NCBI GenBank assembly: GCA_018398815.1
Contig: CM031612.1
Coordinates: 5,599,366 to 5,663,365 of the forward strand
Direction: 5' to 3'
DNA: 64,000 nt
Origin: Conus ventricosus
Lineage: Eukaryota > Mollusca > Gastropoda > Neogastropoda > Conidae
Shown here: piece by piece, positions 43,702 through 56,903 of the stretch
Layout of the letters: each line of letters begins with the position of its first letter
How positions within the stretch are numbered: the first letter of the stretch is position 1
Made by a program: the position numbers and the translations under genes
Notes under the pieces: model-generated
Database searches by the model: none
What the model was told of the DNA's origin: nothing
Seen by the model: only the letters and a program-made list of their open reading frames with translations

Positions 43702-45890
43702 ACGCGTGTGTGCGTGCGTGCATGCGTGCGTGTGTGTGTCTCTGTCTGTCTGAGCATGTGCATTTGTGTGAGCACAAATATTAAAGTATTTTGGGATGGA
43801 GTTGGTTAATTCCAGATGCTTTGTTTCAGTTTGATTGTAAGACAACTACTACTGCATGGGAATTTCAAACTGATGTCTGCTTTTATTCATGCTCAATTAT
43901 CCAGAGACAATTATTAGATGGAGAACTCACAGCAATAACAAGCAAAAAAAATCAAGACATTACAACAATATTTTCGAATTAAGTGGTCATTCAACAGCCT
44001 ACCAATAAAGTTCTCAAAGGTGAGATCAGACACCCCTCCCCTCCTCCCCCTACCAATAAAGTTCTCAAAGGTGAGATCAGACACCCCTCCCCTCCTCCCC
44101 CTTCCCTTAACCTTCACACAGTTGGATCAAGGCATTCTGAACTTGCATCAGAGGACAAAATGACAACATTACAAAGATCTAAATCAATGTCAGGAATATA
44201 TATTATATGTGACACATACATACTCTGATTACTTAACACTTCACACACTTTCAAGCAAATATGCAATTCAATTACCTTTGATATCTATATTACTTAACAT
44301 TCCTGCCTCCCTCCATTTTCAAACAAATATACAGTTCAATTAACTTTTTCTTCTTTTTTTTTTCCAAAGAAGAATGAAGTATCGAGGTACTGTCTTGATT
44401 CCTGCTGATGACATACACAATTCTGAGAAAAGACTGTCCATAACAGGCTACACTCGCAGAATGGAAGGACTATTGTGATCACATACCATCATTCAACTCA
44501 TAAACTGACAAATACAATGTTTTTCATTACTCCTCTTCTCCTAGCAATTCTCTGGTCTTCTCTCTCTCTCTAAATATTCTTCGGCATATCAGAGAAAGAA
44601 CATAAACATCACAACATGTTGAAAAGGTATTAGTAAAAAGCAGGATGAGTGAATAAACGTTAGTGCTCGGCAACTTTGTTAGTACAGGCATGTACTAGTT
44701 AATATTCAGTTACTGTATTAATTCATGTCATACCCAAAATACTAATCATGCACATGCAGCACCGGTGTTAGGATACAAGGCACAGACCATAGCAATAGGC
44801 ATGCATTGCTGTCTTCCAGTCACTGGTACCAACCTCCAGGTGAAGACAGAACTCAAGAGACATTGGGCTACAGACATCCAACACAAGCCAGGAACATGAC
44901 CAGAGTCATCCATTAACCTGCTCACTACCATGAAAACATAGCTTCCATTGCCTGCCTTCTGCCAATCAATTTTAAGACAATCAGTATTTTCAATTATACT
45001 TGCTAATTCTTTTCTTTTCTGGCTATGCAGAACTTTGTTTTTCAATTTCATTATCAAGAAAAAGAATGAGCCTCCTGTTTCAAAAACACGTATGCTTCAG
45101 AGCGTTCGTACAGATTAGGATTTGTCTTGTTTGTACTCCACCTTTGCCCCTTTTTCGGGCATTTCCCTTCTCAACATCAACATCATCAGTTCCAGAGGGA
45201 GGCATTAATGCTGATAAATATTCAGACTTGCACCTCCATTTATCAAAGTACAATGTACCAGTTTACAGGCAGTCGACAGGTTACAGATGATCTGCAAATT
45301 CTTTAATAATCTCACAGTCTCTAAAACATTTTTTGTGACAAGCAAAAGACATGTCAAACTCAAAACGTCTCGTTTTATAACTGATCCTATTTTTCCACTC
45401 AGTTTGTGTACAACCACACACACACACATGCACACACACACACACACACACACACATGCACAAGCACACATACACTTAACAAATCAAAACTCCCTACCCC
45501 ACCCCACCACTTCCCAAATAATATCTTAATCTAATGAGGTAATGAGGTATTTCGCTTTCATAAACTTTCTCCCCCCCCCCCCCCCCCCGTTTCTTTTTAC
45601 ACAGCTGTGCAAAGAAATCATGAGTAACTGCATGCATGTGTGTTTGTGTGTCTGAGACTGTGAGCATACATTTACTGACAAGTGTGCAAATGCCATCTAT
45701 CACTGCTTCAGCACAAGTTTTCTGAGTAAATCAACTTCATTTGTGGCCCATGTAAATACATAAAAAATAAAATTTCCCTGTTTGCGTCTGTTCTGCATGA
45801 ATCAAAGGCATGTTCAGGCTTTTTTTTTTTAAATCTTCATTTTAAAAAAATGTTACAAACATCACCAGAAAAGAAATAAAACAGAAAAAG
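43459..45890. other. Intron
   Basis: GT microsatellite at 43661-43740; two-copy ~51-bp repeat at 44000-44101 (CTACCAATAAAGTTCTCAAA then GGTGAGATCAGACACC); CA run 45414-45470; poly-C at 45571-45588. The minus frame at 44746-45057 has no recognised product. Confidence 0.5.
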
Positions 45891-45894
45891 GAAA

Positions 45895-46430
45895 CACAAA
45901 AGACACAAGTGACAAACTGTTCTAAACCTAACGGCTCACACACATTGTACAAAAGACACAAATGACAAACTGTTCTAAACCTAACGGCTCACACACATTC
46001 TACAAAAGACACAAGTGACAAACTGTTCTAAACCTAATGGCTCACACACATTGTACAAAAGACACAAGTGACAAACTGTTCTAAACCTAACGGCTCACAC
46101 ACATTGTACAAAAGACACAAATGACAAACTGTTCTAAACCTAACGGCTCACACACATTGTACAAAAGACACAAGTGACAAACTGTTCTAAACCTAACGGC
46201 TCACACACATTGTACAAAAGACACAAGTGACAAACTGTTCTAAACCTAATGGCTCACACACATTCTACAAAAGACACAAGTGACAAACTGTTCTAAACCT
46301 AACGGCTCACACACATTCTACAAAAGACACAAGTGACAAACTGTTCTAAACCTAACGGCTCTGACACATTCTACAAAAGACACAAGTGACAAACTGTTTT
46401 AAACCTAACGGCTCACACACATTCTGTCTT
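45895..46430. repeat. 53-bp minisatellite, 10 copies
   Basis: Unit ACAAAAGACACAAGTGACAA, ACTGTTCTAAACCTAACGGC, TCACACACATTGT; very regular with few substitutions. Confidence 0.95.
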
Positions 46431-46905
46431 GTGAAGCACCCGGAGACCCCACTCACTTCATAGCATTTTACATTTCCAGAGAGAGAAAAGTTAATTTCAT
46501 ACAGCTATCTTGATCTGAATTTTCAAACAGCCTTTCCCTGGTGACTCAAAATGTTCACAAAATGACACCTTGTCTTTCCTCTGTCAAACAGCAAACTGAC
46601 AAACCAACTTAAAGAGAAATCTGATTATGATCCACAGTTCTTGCTACTACGATCTTTTTTCTTTGCAGAAACACCAACCCAACCAAATTAGGGGACAAGG
46701 AGGGAAAAAAAAGGAAGAAAAAAAAAAAGGCATGCAGAACAAACCTTGAGGTAGAGAGAAATTGGGGAGTGACACTGAGAGGAGGGCAGGGGCTGGGGTA
46801 GAGGACAGGTCTTCTGAACACATCACTACCACCAGTCCCAGCCGATAGCCCCGCACCGGCACTCCTGGCCCATGGAGCCCCATGTCCAGGTACAACATTG
46901 CTCAC

Positions 46906-49900
46906 ACCATGGCTGCACACGCCATCCTTATTGGACACCATCTTCATCGACAGACCGGAGCTCTGGGCAGCTGATGTGGCAGTGTGGGTTGTGCTCTGTA
47001 GGCTGAGGTCCAGAGGTAGGGACCATGGTGAGAACGTCCTAGTTCTACACCCCAGTCCATGTGCTACAGCTGTCACTTGTGGTTTGACCTCGTGCTTGCG
47101 AAGATCAAGGGGTTGGGACTCTGATGCAGACGTCCTATATGTAGGCCCCTTTGATTCTGATGCAGACGTCCTATGTGTAGGCCCCTTTGATTCTGATGCA
47201 GACATCCTATATGTAGGCCCCTTTGATTCTGATGCAGACGTCCTATATGTAGGCCCCTTTGATTCTGATGCAGACGTCCTATATGTAGGCCAATTTGAGT
47301 CTGATGCAGACATCCTATATGTAGGCCCATTTGATTCTGATGGCGACGTCCTATATGTAGGCCCATTTGATTCTGATGGAGACGTCCTATATGTAGGCCC
47401 CTTTGATTCTGATGCAGACATCCTATATGTAGGCCCCTTTGATTCTGATGCAGACATCCTATGTGTACGCCCATTTGATTCTGATGCAGACATCCTATAT
47501 GTAGGCCCCTTTGATTCTGATGCAGACATCCTATACGTAGGCCCCTTTGATTCTGATGCAGACATCCTATATGTAGGCCCCTTTGATTCTGATGCAGACA
47601 TCCTATACGTAGGCCCCTTTGATTCTGATGCAGACATCCTATACGTAGGCCCCTTTGATTCTGATGCAGACATCCTATACGTAGGCCCCTTTGATTCTGA
47701 TGCAGACATCCTATACGTAGGCCCCTTTGATTCTGATGCAGACATCCTATACGTAGGCCCCTTTGATTCTGATGCAGACATCCTATACGTAGGCCCCTTT
47801 GATTCTGATGCAGACATCCTATACGTAGGCCCCTTTGATTCTGATGCAGACATCCTATGTGTACGCCCATTTGATTCTGATGCAGACATCCTATATGTAG
47901 GCCCCTTTGATTCTGATGCAGACATCCTATACGTAGGCCCCTTTGATTCTGATGCAGACATCCTATACGTAGGCCCCTTTGATTCTGATGCAGACATCCT
48001 ATACGTAGGCCCCTTTGATTCTGATGCAGACATCCTATACGTAGGCCCGTTTGCCAAGACTCGCTTGCTGTCTTTAGTATTCCGACCTTGGAAGCCAGTG
48101 GGGGCAAACGATTCCCCATATGACGGTTGCTGTGGAGAGGTGTCTGTTTTTCCTAAATTGTGCACAGCTTCAAGCACTGGTCTGCTTTTCATGTTCACTG
48201 GGTGCTCAGAATGTTCATCCTTATCTCCCACCGAGGTTTGGTTTACACTGCTGTCGGCCACAGTCTGCACCACTGCTTCATCTCCTGAAGGCTTTCTGGC
48301 ATGGCCATGCATGGACAGGTTTTGCGACACGATCGTGCATTGTGCCTGTGCTTTGTCAGCTCCTTGACAAGTATCCAGCTGATTTTCCTTTTCTGCTGAC
48401 AGCACTGTTTCAGAAGACGTCTGATGGTCAGTTCTGGCTTCACTATCAATGGTCTGCTGACGGCCTTGACTGGCCGTCCCTATTCCTGAGCGGAAGTCCA
48501 GGCGGCAGTGCCCGCACATACATGTGTAGGCCACCTCTTGCTTAGAAGGTGGACGAGAGTAATAGACATTGTAGCTGCTGCGAAGTGATGTCCAACCAGT
48601 GTTGTACTGAGCAGCGTGGATCTGGTTTGTTTCTCTGCTGGAGGTTGCTTGTTCACAGACGTTGTCTGGCTGCCGTCCTGAAACGAGTTGTGACTTAGAC
48701 GGGTGTGACGCCGACAGGAAAGTCTGACATTGGCCAACTGTCTTTGCATGGTCATTTTCCAGCTGGGGATTGTTTTCACTGTTCCCTTGAGGGCCACACA
48801 ACAGTGATGTTTGTTCAGGCGACCGACACTCTAGTACACTGCCCATGGAATGGTCACTATCCCGCGTCTCACAGTCTGTTTCGGTACTGCTGGCAGAGTC
48901 GTAATCCATGTAACATGTTGTGTCACTTTCACTGGCCGAGTCAGTTACACTGTCGGCACTTTCTTCCTGAGGAATGCGTGTGTCACAGGACACATCCGCA
49001 CTGAAACGACTCAACAGTGGGGAGTTCTGATTTCACTCAGTTCACCTACAGAAGAGCACGGTGACGCGGGCATGTCTGTGACTGCCAGCAACACTGGCAC
49101 TGCAGTGTGTGTGGGAGGCAGAGCCTGGTTCTGTCCGTGCTCATCACCTGTGCTGTGTGAACTGGCAGTGGAACAAGGCTGGTGATGGACACACTCTGCA
49201 CCTTTCACTGTGGACTTCACACAGGTCTCTGTAGGGGACTGTACAGTGGAACAAGGATGGTGATGGACACCCTCTGCACCTTTCACTGTGGACTTCACAC
49301 AGGTCTCTGTAGGGGACTGTGCCTTGTTCTGTTCATCAACTTCATGCTCAGGATGTGTACTGTGCGAAGTGACAGAAGAACTGGAAGGCTGGTGATCGAC
49401 TGACTCTGCATCTTTCACTGTGGCCTTTAGATGCCCCTCTGTTGTAGGCTGGTGATCGACTGACTCTGCATCTTTCACTGTGGCCTTTAGATGCCCCTCT
49501 GTTGTAGGCTGTGTCTTGTCCTGTCCATGCTCGGATGTGTGCTGTGTGAAGTGACCGAGGAACAAGGCTGGTGATCACGGGACTCTGCACCTTTCACTGT
49601 GGACTTGCGACAGGTTTCTCCAGCTTCTTCACCGTCCAAGCCTTCTGCACCGACAACAGAGAGTATTGACAAAGCTCTGCTCAATGAGTCAACATCAAAG
49701 ATCCGATGTGGGCACTGAAGGAACTTGTGATCTTTGCACATGCTCGGATCAAATTTGATCTTTGAGTCTTCGACATAGCGACCAGCCTTCGACTTGCTTG
49801 CTTTATAGATTTCAGCGAAGTCCACTGAGCCACAGCCCTGACACAACACCGTCTGAGGCTGCCGACTGCACACGGGGGCTTTCTTGAAACACCTGACCTG

Positions 49901-51144
49901 AGCGCACATTTCAGCATAGTTCTGCTTCAGTTTAGCAAAGACCTGTTCCAGCTTGCATGTTTTCTCTTGCTCCTTCCCAGCCTGCTCATTCAACATCGAT
50001 GAAACTTCCTGAACCTTTTTGTAAGTTCTTATTATCTGTCCGCGAGACACGCTTCTGTTGTGCCTCTTTTTCAGTTTCAGTGGCTTTGTCTTGTCATGGG
50101 CAAACTCACGCAGCTTTTCGCTCTCTTCTTGTATTTTCCTTCTGGAAATGACCTCATTCTGTGCATCACTTTCATCCTCTTTCTGGCCGGCCTCTGACCT
50201 CCTTGCTGCCACTGTCACACAACTCTTCTCTTTTAGTTCTGGCAACCTCTTTTCAAGCTGGGCTTGAAGGTCATGATCTTCTTGCGTCCTCTTCTTGTCA
50301 TGATAACCTTTAATGTCAATACTGTCTTCCGATACTGATACAGCACCAGTTCTCAAATCCTCAGAGACACTGTCATAAGTTACCGTTTCTTCTTTTGGTA
50401 AGGTATCAGCAAGAATTTCCACTGTCTCCAAGGATGCTAAAGACATTTCACTAGATGTCTGTGAAGTATGACCTGATGACTTACTGTCACCATTTTCTAA
50501 CTGTTTGGGCAACATGCTCACATGATTGCCTGTTCTTTCCTCGGTCTTCTTCAACACCTCACCTCTTGCACTTTCAGGTGACGCAGTCTCTGAACGTCTG
50601 GTATGTACACCTATGCTGGAGTCTGCATCTGCAACATCAGGCTCTGACTGTGTCTTTGTGTCTCTTGGAAGCTTAGGACCAGGTACAGCCAATTTCTTAA
50701 CGGTGTCTTCAGTTAGAGTCTCACTTGTTCTTCGCTTCTTTCTGGCATTTGGTACTGACGGTATCTTGAAGACACTTTCAGTAGTTGTTTCAGCAATTTT
50801 TCGTTTCCTGCTAGCCTCTTGTTTGGGTACATTGGATGTTGCTGGTTTCTTAAACATGTCTGCAGTAGATGTTTTACCCTTGTTTCTTTCTCACTAGACT
50901 CTTGTTGGAATACCTCACTGGAGCAAATATTCATGTGGCTGTGGGTCTTATCCCAAGTGTTTAATGTGTAATCGGTCTTCTTAGGTCTAGGCTCTTGCAT
51001 GCCATGGGTTACAGACAAATCGTCCGACACGCAGGTCTTCTTTACCTTGAAACTAGCGTTTGTTATCGGGTCACATGGACTTGCAGGCACCTTGCTTCTC
51101 AACTCAAAACTGCGTGTGCTCCTTCCTATATTAGACAACTGAAA
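46906..51144 (-). CDS. JARID2 giant lineage-specific exon (probable), with frame breaks
   Basis: An almost continuous minus-strand coding stretch of 4.2 kb. Upstream acceptor at 51145 (GCGCAG) or 51139 (TTTCAG), both phase 0 as needed. I choose donor GGT/GTGAGC at 46906 because it gives phase 0 for the next exon; CAAG/GTTTGT at 46745 is the alternative but breaks phase. One-base frame changes occur near 50885, 49533 and 49015. Contents in order: basic KKPATSNVPKQEASRKRK repeats, a coiled-coil-like region, a Cys/His cluster (LCQGCG...MCKDHKFLQCPHR, about 49700-49850), TVKGAE/TVKDAE repeats, an acidic Ser-rich part, and 26 GPTYRMSASESK repeats. I do not recognise this segment; membership in JARID2 rests on strand, order and phase. 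A separate gene is possible. Confidence 0.65.
47118..48053 (-). repeat. 36-bp coding tandem repeat, ~26 units
   Basis: Each unit encodes a 12-residue GPTYRMSASESK-type peptide. A GRTHR variant recurs exactly 11 units apart (units 6 and 17), so a block of 11 units was probably duplicated. Units near the 3' end diverge most (TSPSESN, WPTYR). The frame is kept in all units, and the antisense strand is also open by chance. Confidence 0.95.
49170..49620 (-). repeat. Coding repeats of the TVK(G/D)AE type
   Basis: Several 60-80-base units, two of them identical (TTEGHLKATVKDAESVDHQP) and two near-identical (PTETCVKSTVKGAE). Part of the giant exon; one unit contains the frame break near 49533. Confidence 0.9.
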
Positions 51145-52766
51145 CTGCGCCAACACAAAGTCATGAAGTTCAACAACATAGCAGACAAATCTGACAACAA
51201 CACTGAAGACAATTTTGAAAAGACTGACAATAAAACAAAACCATACCACTCTGGTTTCTATGCCAGACAATAGGATAAATTAAAAACACCAATGCAAACA
51301 GAAACAACAAAAACCGCAAGAAAACATACAATAAAAGCAGAGAACCAAGCAAATAATCATAGGTCAGGGAATTTGTGAGTGTATGTGTATGCGTGTACTG
51401 TGTTCGTGTGTATGCGTGTGTGAGAATGCCCGTCTGTGCAAGTTTGTGCATACGCATGCACATAAATATGTGCAATCATACATCTACCAATTGTCTGCAT
51501 GGGCTACCACAACTTTTCAGTGAGTATTAGTCTTACATTTCTTACTTTTCATGGCAGTTTTCTTTTTCTCAAGATGATGCTACATAGATGATGCTACATA
51601 GCTAATGTCACTTGAAACAAAAAAATCATGTCTCATAGTGTATGTGGACATGTGTGGTGGACATGTACATAAAAATGCCTACTAAAATTGGTCAGTTATG
51701 GATCTAAAGTGAACCAGGATTAACAATTCATTGCTTATAAGTTATATAGGATTTTTTTTTAATGAAAATGTCATGGTATTTTCAATTTGCCAGTTTTCAA
51801 AGACTCTCAAATAAATCTACAGTCAGAAACATTTAAAACAGCAAATACTGAAATATTATGTTTATATTTTAAAGGTATACAAGTGCAGATTAGCAACCTA
51901 CACTGGTTACAAAGAGGCCATTTTTCAGGACTGCAATTGATTTCTGGATATCGTTTACTACCTTACCAACAAATTCCGGAGTCTGATTGTGTATGTTTGG
52001 GGAAAACAAAAATCAGCCACACCGCCACCCAAACCTGAAAGGATTTCAATTCGACACCTGAACAGTTTATCTTAAAGGGCTTTCAAGACCTTGAAATGGG
52101 GATTTCAAACCTCAAAGACCTTCACGGAACTTCAAGGTTGATATGACTTCTGCAACATGGTTAAAGTCCTGTAAGATCATGCTTAAATTTGATCTCAAAC
52201 AGCAAAGAATACCTTTTTTCCTGCTGAGTAATTACTGTATTACTTTTCCATCTGGCAAGTGGCGGAAACAAATGTAAAATTCAATAACATGGATACGACC
52301 AAAGAGCTGCACAAATTGGTACATATATCTCTTAACGCATCGGAAACTTGTTCTCTGATCATACCATGGTGATATCATTCACCAGCAAACTTCTTCGCCT
52401 CTTCAGATTCGCCTATGACTTGATTCTAATCTTTTCTATCCTATTGGGAACAGCCCGGACTCAAAGCCGTGGGATGGGAAAACAGTCACAAAGAAAGCCA
52501 GGGGAGACGAGCACTGCAAACCAATAATCACAGCAGAAAGACAAGCTGGATACAGTGAGTGCCACCCTCAGCGTGCAATAGCAGCCAGACAAGCCAAAGT
52601 GTAAGGCGCAGCCAGTCAACAACAGCCATTCCCAAGGTCAGCATTTGGAATTATGTGATATTCAGTGCTAAGCATTTGACCAGACCAATACACATCAGGT
52701 CCCAGCAGAAAAATCTGAAGTGACATGATCTTACAAGACGACGAACAGCCCCCAACCCCTCAAAAC

Positions 52767-53000
52767 AAAAATTCTCCAACCTTCTCTTCCATTTTCCTCC
52801 TTCCGTTCCCCTTTGCCATCTCTGCCTTTATTTTCCTCCTGCCGTTCCCCTTTGCCATCTCTGCCTTTATTTTCTCTAACCTTCTCTTCCATTTTCCTCC
52901 TTCCGTTCCCCTTTGCCATCTCTGCCTTCATTTTCTCCAACCTTCTCTTCCATTTTCCTCCTTCCGTTCCCCTTTGCCATCTCTGCCTTTATTTTCCAAT
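52767..53000. repeat. ~63-bp pyrimidine-rich tandem repeat, 3-4 copies
   Basis: Unit CAACCTTCTCTTCCATTTTC, CTCCTTCCGTTCCCCTTTGC, CATCTCTGCCTTTATTTTCT; one unit is shortened. Confidence 0.9.
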
Positions 53001-54059
53001 TTTCTTTCTTTTGTTCATTCATTTACTTTTGTCCTGAAGGATGAACACCTAACCATCAGTTCCATTCCATTCTTACCCTTTAACATGCAGTCCTGAACTA
53101 TACTCAAAAGTAGATAAGCATACGATTTTAATCATTCCTGGAAAACCAAGAATATCTGGCAGTGTTTCCCTAAAAAAGAATAAAAACAATAAAAAATTTT
53201 AAAAAGGAATTTTTGTAACAAATATACAGATATAAGTACTCCCCCCCCCCCCCCCCCCCCTACACACACCCTCTTCTGGCCTCCCCAACTTCCCTATTTT
53301 ATAAAATTTGCTGTTAGGTTCTTGCATCCCAACCTCAGCGTGGAACCCCCACCCCCTCTCCTCGTCATTAATATTTTGATCCACCCCTGGAGAAAGACCA
53401 GAGCGACAACCACCTTCACGACCGATCCTTCACTTCACTTTCATACCAGATCCCGCACTGCCACTAACATACACACTGGATGCTGTTCCACCACCCTCTG
53501 CCCAGCCAGCTCATCTCTCTGCTCCGCTCCATTTCCCTGCCCCTCCCCCTCAGCCAAGTTTCACTTCCATGATGTAGACATTGCTCAAGTCTGAAATTCA
53601 CTGTCTAACTTGGGAGGAAAATGTTGCTTGAAAAAGCCCCCCCCCCCCCCCCCCCCCCCCCCCGTTTCTCTGTCGAACCCACCAGCTTTCATTACAGCAC
53701 AGAACAGAATCATGTCTGTCACAGCTGGGTTATTTTTTATCACTGCTGCTCTACATTTACTTCGTGTATCAGTGACTGTGGACAGGCGATGGCCCCGTTT
53801 CTTCTTTGAAATTCAAAAGACTAAAGGGTAATAGAACACACCAATCCAAAATTCTCCGTCACCTGTTAGGTATGACGAGTTCTAAACAAGTTTATTCCAA
53901 AAAAATATACATATATATATACATATTTATATGCATACATCAACTGAAACAACAATTATGAATAAATCCATACATACATATGTAAATAAAAAGCTGATAA
54001 TTTCCATATCAATATTAAAAAAAAAACAAGGACAGGTTTTTTTTGTTCTAAAGTGCTGA

Positions 54060-54132
54060 CAGCAAGGTCTGGACATATAAATTTAATCTTCCCCTCCATT
54101 TTTTCTTTTAAATACTAGTGAAAGGACACCCC

Positions 54133-54176
<44 letters not shown>

Positions 54177-54261
54177 AGAACAGAAGAAAGCAAGAACAGC
54201 AAGGTCTGGACATAAATTTAATCTTCCCCTCCATTTTTTTCTTTTAAATACTAGTGAAAGG

Positions 54262-54295
<34 letters not shown>

Positions 54296-54330
54296 ACCCA
54301 AGAACAGAAGGAAGCAACAACAGCAAGGTC
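54060..54330. repeat. Two-copy repeat with 30-50-bp poly-C runs
   Basis: AGCAAGGTCTGGACATAAAT followed by TTAATCTTCCCCTCCATTTT and CTAGTGAAAGGAC then poly-C, twice. Poly-C lies at about 54130-54174 and 54266-54295. Confidence 0.9.
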
Positions 54331-54438
54331 ACCAAAGCAAGCACACAGAACACGAACAATCAACACCACCACAAGTTCTGTTAACACAGGTAAGAAGTGT
54401 CTCCACCTGGCCAAGCATTACACAGAGAAAAAGCATAC

Positions 54439-54837
54439 CTGCTGCTGCCCTTGACCCTGCAGGTGATTGCCCCTGATCTTACTGGTGCGCAGAGGGGAGG
54501 GAGCCACAGGGGTTTTGTATGGGGTTAGGCGCGGCGAGTTGCCGTTTCGCTCAAGCGCAAGCTTCCCTGTAGGAGAGAACTTTAAAAAGCTGGCGGGCAA
54601 GCATTTGACGGAGGCCGATTTTTTAGCAGGTGTGAATTCCCCAAACACAAGCCTGGATCCCGAAGGCGAGGGGGTCTTTTCTGGAGTGTAGAAGTATTTC
54701 TTGCTATGCTGGGAGGGAGGGGTGGCACCAGAGTGTACTACCTTACGGGTGAGACCCTGGCGCAAGCTGACGATGCCGCGAGCAGTCTCTGGCGTGCCAG
54801 CGCTGGCTCTGGCGCCTTCTGGCTTGCCTGGAGCAGT
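54439..54837 (-). CDS. JARID2 exon, Ser/Thr/Pro/Lys-rich
   Basis: A 399-base exon in phase 0 at both ends, acceptor CCTTTCAG and donor GTATGC. It encodes a low-complexity basic segment including KKYFYTPEKTPSPSGSRLVF, FTPAKKSASVKCLPASFLKF and SPRLTPYKTPVAPSPLRTS; several S/T-P sites look like kinase targets. No vertebrate match is visible by eye; assignment rests on phase and order between firm JARID2 exons. Confidence 0.8.
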
Positions 54838-56703
54838 CTGAAAGGCTGTGGATCACACACACACACACACACAAAATGACCTCAGTACATTTGTACAGTC
54901 TGTGCTTTATTCACAGTTAGTAATGATCAGCGCAGATCTGTATTTTGCCCACGTGCTTGTTCAACTAACCACTACAAAAGTGAAAAACAATTCACAGAAT
55001 TGTTTACTTCTTTTGCTTATTACGTATTAATCGCCTACAGCACTAGTTTTTCAAATGGTCATTTCTGTCCTTTTAATCTTTTCATTATATCATACTCCTA
55101 GCAAAGCAGTCATGCCTCTCTATAATGATCTTGAAAATGTCATGAGAAATGAGTCTTTGTAGAAAAGCGTCTTTACAGACAAGTATAAGTGTCTGCATGC
55201 AAACAAGTCTACCTACCACCTTTGAAAATAAATCCAGTCACTGAAAACAAGGTGATGTGTTACATGAAGGAGATATTTGGAGATCCTACTGCCGAAAAGA
55301 TGGAGCAGTGACAAGATCGCAACTGTATCGTTATCATTCATAAATATCATGTTGTACTCATTATGAAGTACAAGTCTCTATCACTTCATTCATTAAACTG
55401 ATAAAGATCAAGATGTCCTTAGGTTTAAGCCGACATAAATGGATCACCGCCAATTATGTTTTTTTTCCCCTTATTCATGCACACATGTGTGAGTATGGTA
55501 TGCTCAGATCACCCCTCATTGGGCTCAAATGTTGTACTGAATACAACAAAAGTAAAGTTCTTGTTCATCTCAGTTCATACGCAGCAGGTTAAAAAAAAAA
55601 AAACACTACGAGTTACTGTAAGCTGAAAGTCTCTATGAGTTCATGTAAGAAAAGAACTGGGTTGTTCAGAAACTGATGCTGGCGTTTCTTTTCAACAGTT
55701 TAGTGAAAGTCGTTACAGAAGACGGAAGGTCAGTTGCTGGCCAGAATGAGGTGGAAGGGGAGAAAGGGTAGACAGGGGTGATAAGCAGGGGTGGTCGTGT
55801 TCCAGACAGATGGAAAATAGCACCACAATGTGTGAGAATTAATCTGTCACAGCGTTCTGGGCGACTGTGAGGAGGAAGAACTGCAGAGCTAACAGAGGTT
55901 CCCCTGCATTGAAAAGAATCCACAATCAACATGCAAAGAAACACCTCTCACTGCAAACAGAAGGGAGGGGTCTGGTAAAAACAGCGTGGTAGTGTTTCAG
56001 TGTGACTAGAGACCTGGTTCTTTGACACCAGCCATTTCTCGTTAAAACCTTTTCTCAGCACCAACATAAAGAGGACAGGACTGGACATGAGAGGATAGCT
56101 TTCTTTCCTAGTGAACTTGCCTGAGAGACAAAGACATACACGAGCTTACATCTGCCAGCCAGCGTATGGTACAGGAGCTGTTATTTCTCACCAGTGCAAT
56201 GCAAAAATTTACAAGTAAAACAGCAAATGATGGTCTAGAAAAACTTTTGTTTCGTTAATACAGTTGTGATTCTCTTAAAGGTTTAATTTACATATTCTTT
56301 TCTAAAGCAACTAAAACAGTATGAAAGAAAGTCTTTGTGAACAATCAAATTATTATGGTCAAGTAATTTGCTTCACTCACAACCGGCTACATTTTCTCAA
56401 TCAGTCTATGCCACTCACAACTGGCTACATTTTCTCAATCAGTCTATGCCATACTCAAACTGAACACGCTTTTACAGAAACACAGACAATGAGAATCATA
56501 CAATTTTAAAATAATCGAACAGCTAAAAACCATTGATATAAATTGTTGAAAACAAAACAATCATAATGGCCAAATATTTACCTTAAGAGACAACTGGTTA
56601 TATTTTCTCTACTACTCTATGCCATAACTCAAACCAATCACTGTTTTAGTGAACACAGACACTGAGATTCACAGAAATTCATAATCACCAAGCAACCAGG
56701 TAC
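54838..56703. other. Intron
   Basis: CA run at 54855-54873; direct repeat of CACTCACAACYGGCTACATT around 56375-56450. Nothing else recognised. Confidence 0.5.
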
Positions 56704-56903
56704 CGTGGATAACGGAGTTGTGATCTCCACCAGCTCTTCATTGACGTTGCTGCCACTGCTCGATGATTCAGGAGTGCTCTCTCTTGTCTGCTCGTTCTGC
56801 TCCCCGGGGACAGGCGTGCGGGGACGGCTGCTGCCGTCCTCCAGAGAGGACTCGTCACGTGCAAAGTTGAAGTAGTCCAAGTTGGGTGGCAACAGTCGAG
56901 ATC
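56704..56903 (-). CDS. JARID2 exon, LPPNLDYFNF segment
   Basis: A 200-base exon with acceptor CATCCAG and donor GTACCT. It completes the RG codon from 58205 and reads SRLLPPNLDYFNFARDESS, matching RGSPALPNSMVYFGSSQDE in vertebrate JARID2, then an acidic/Ser-rich part. It ends in phase 0, fitting 54837. It lies directly after the conserved block linked in vertebrate JARID2 to Polycomb recruitment. Confidence 0.92.

Larger units (their letters stand above)
51145..54438. other. Intron with short repeats
   Basis: No gene recognised. Contains a ~63-bp repeat at 52767-53000, poly-C runs at 53240-53260 and 53638-53663, and a two-copy ~130-bp repeat with long poly-C at 54060-54300. Confidence 0.5.

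Noticed and set aside
43621..43845. His/Thr/Ala-rich minus frame
   Set aside because: GT microsatellite translation.
47073..48119. Second minus-strand frame over the same repeat
   Set aside because: Alternative frame of the same repeat with no support outside it.
46898..48367. Long plus-strand open frame across the 36-bp repeat
   Set aside because: It is the antisense of a coding tandem repeat; openness follows from the repeat having no stop on that strand. Minus strand fits JARID2 order and phase.
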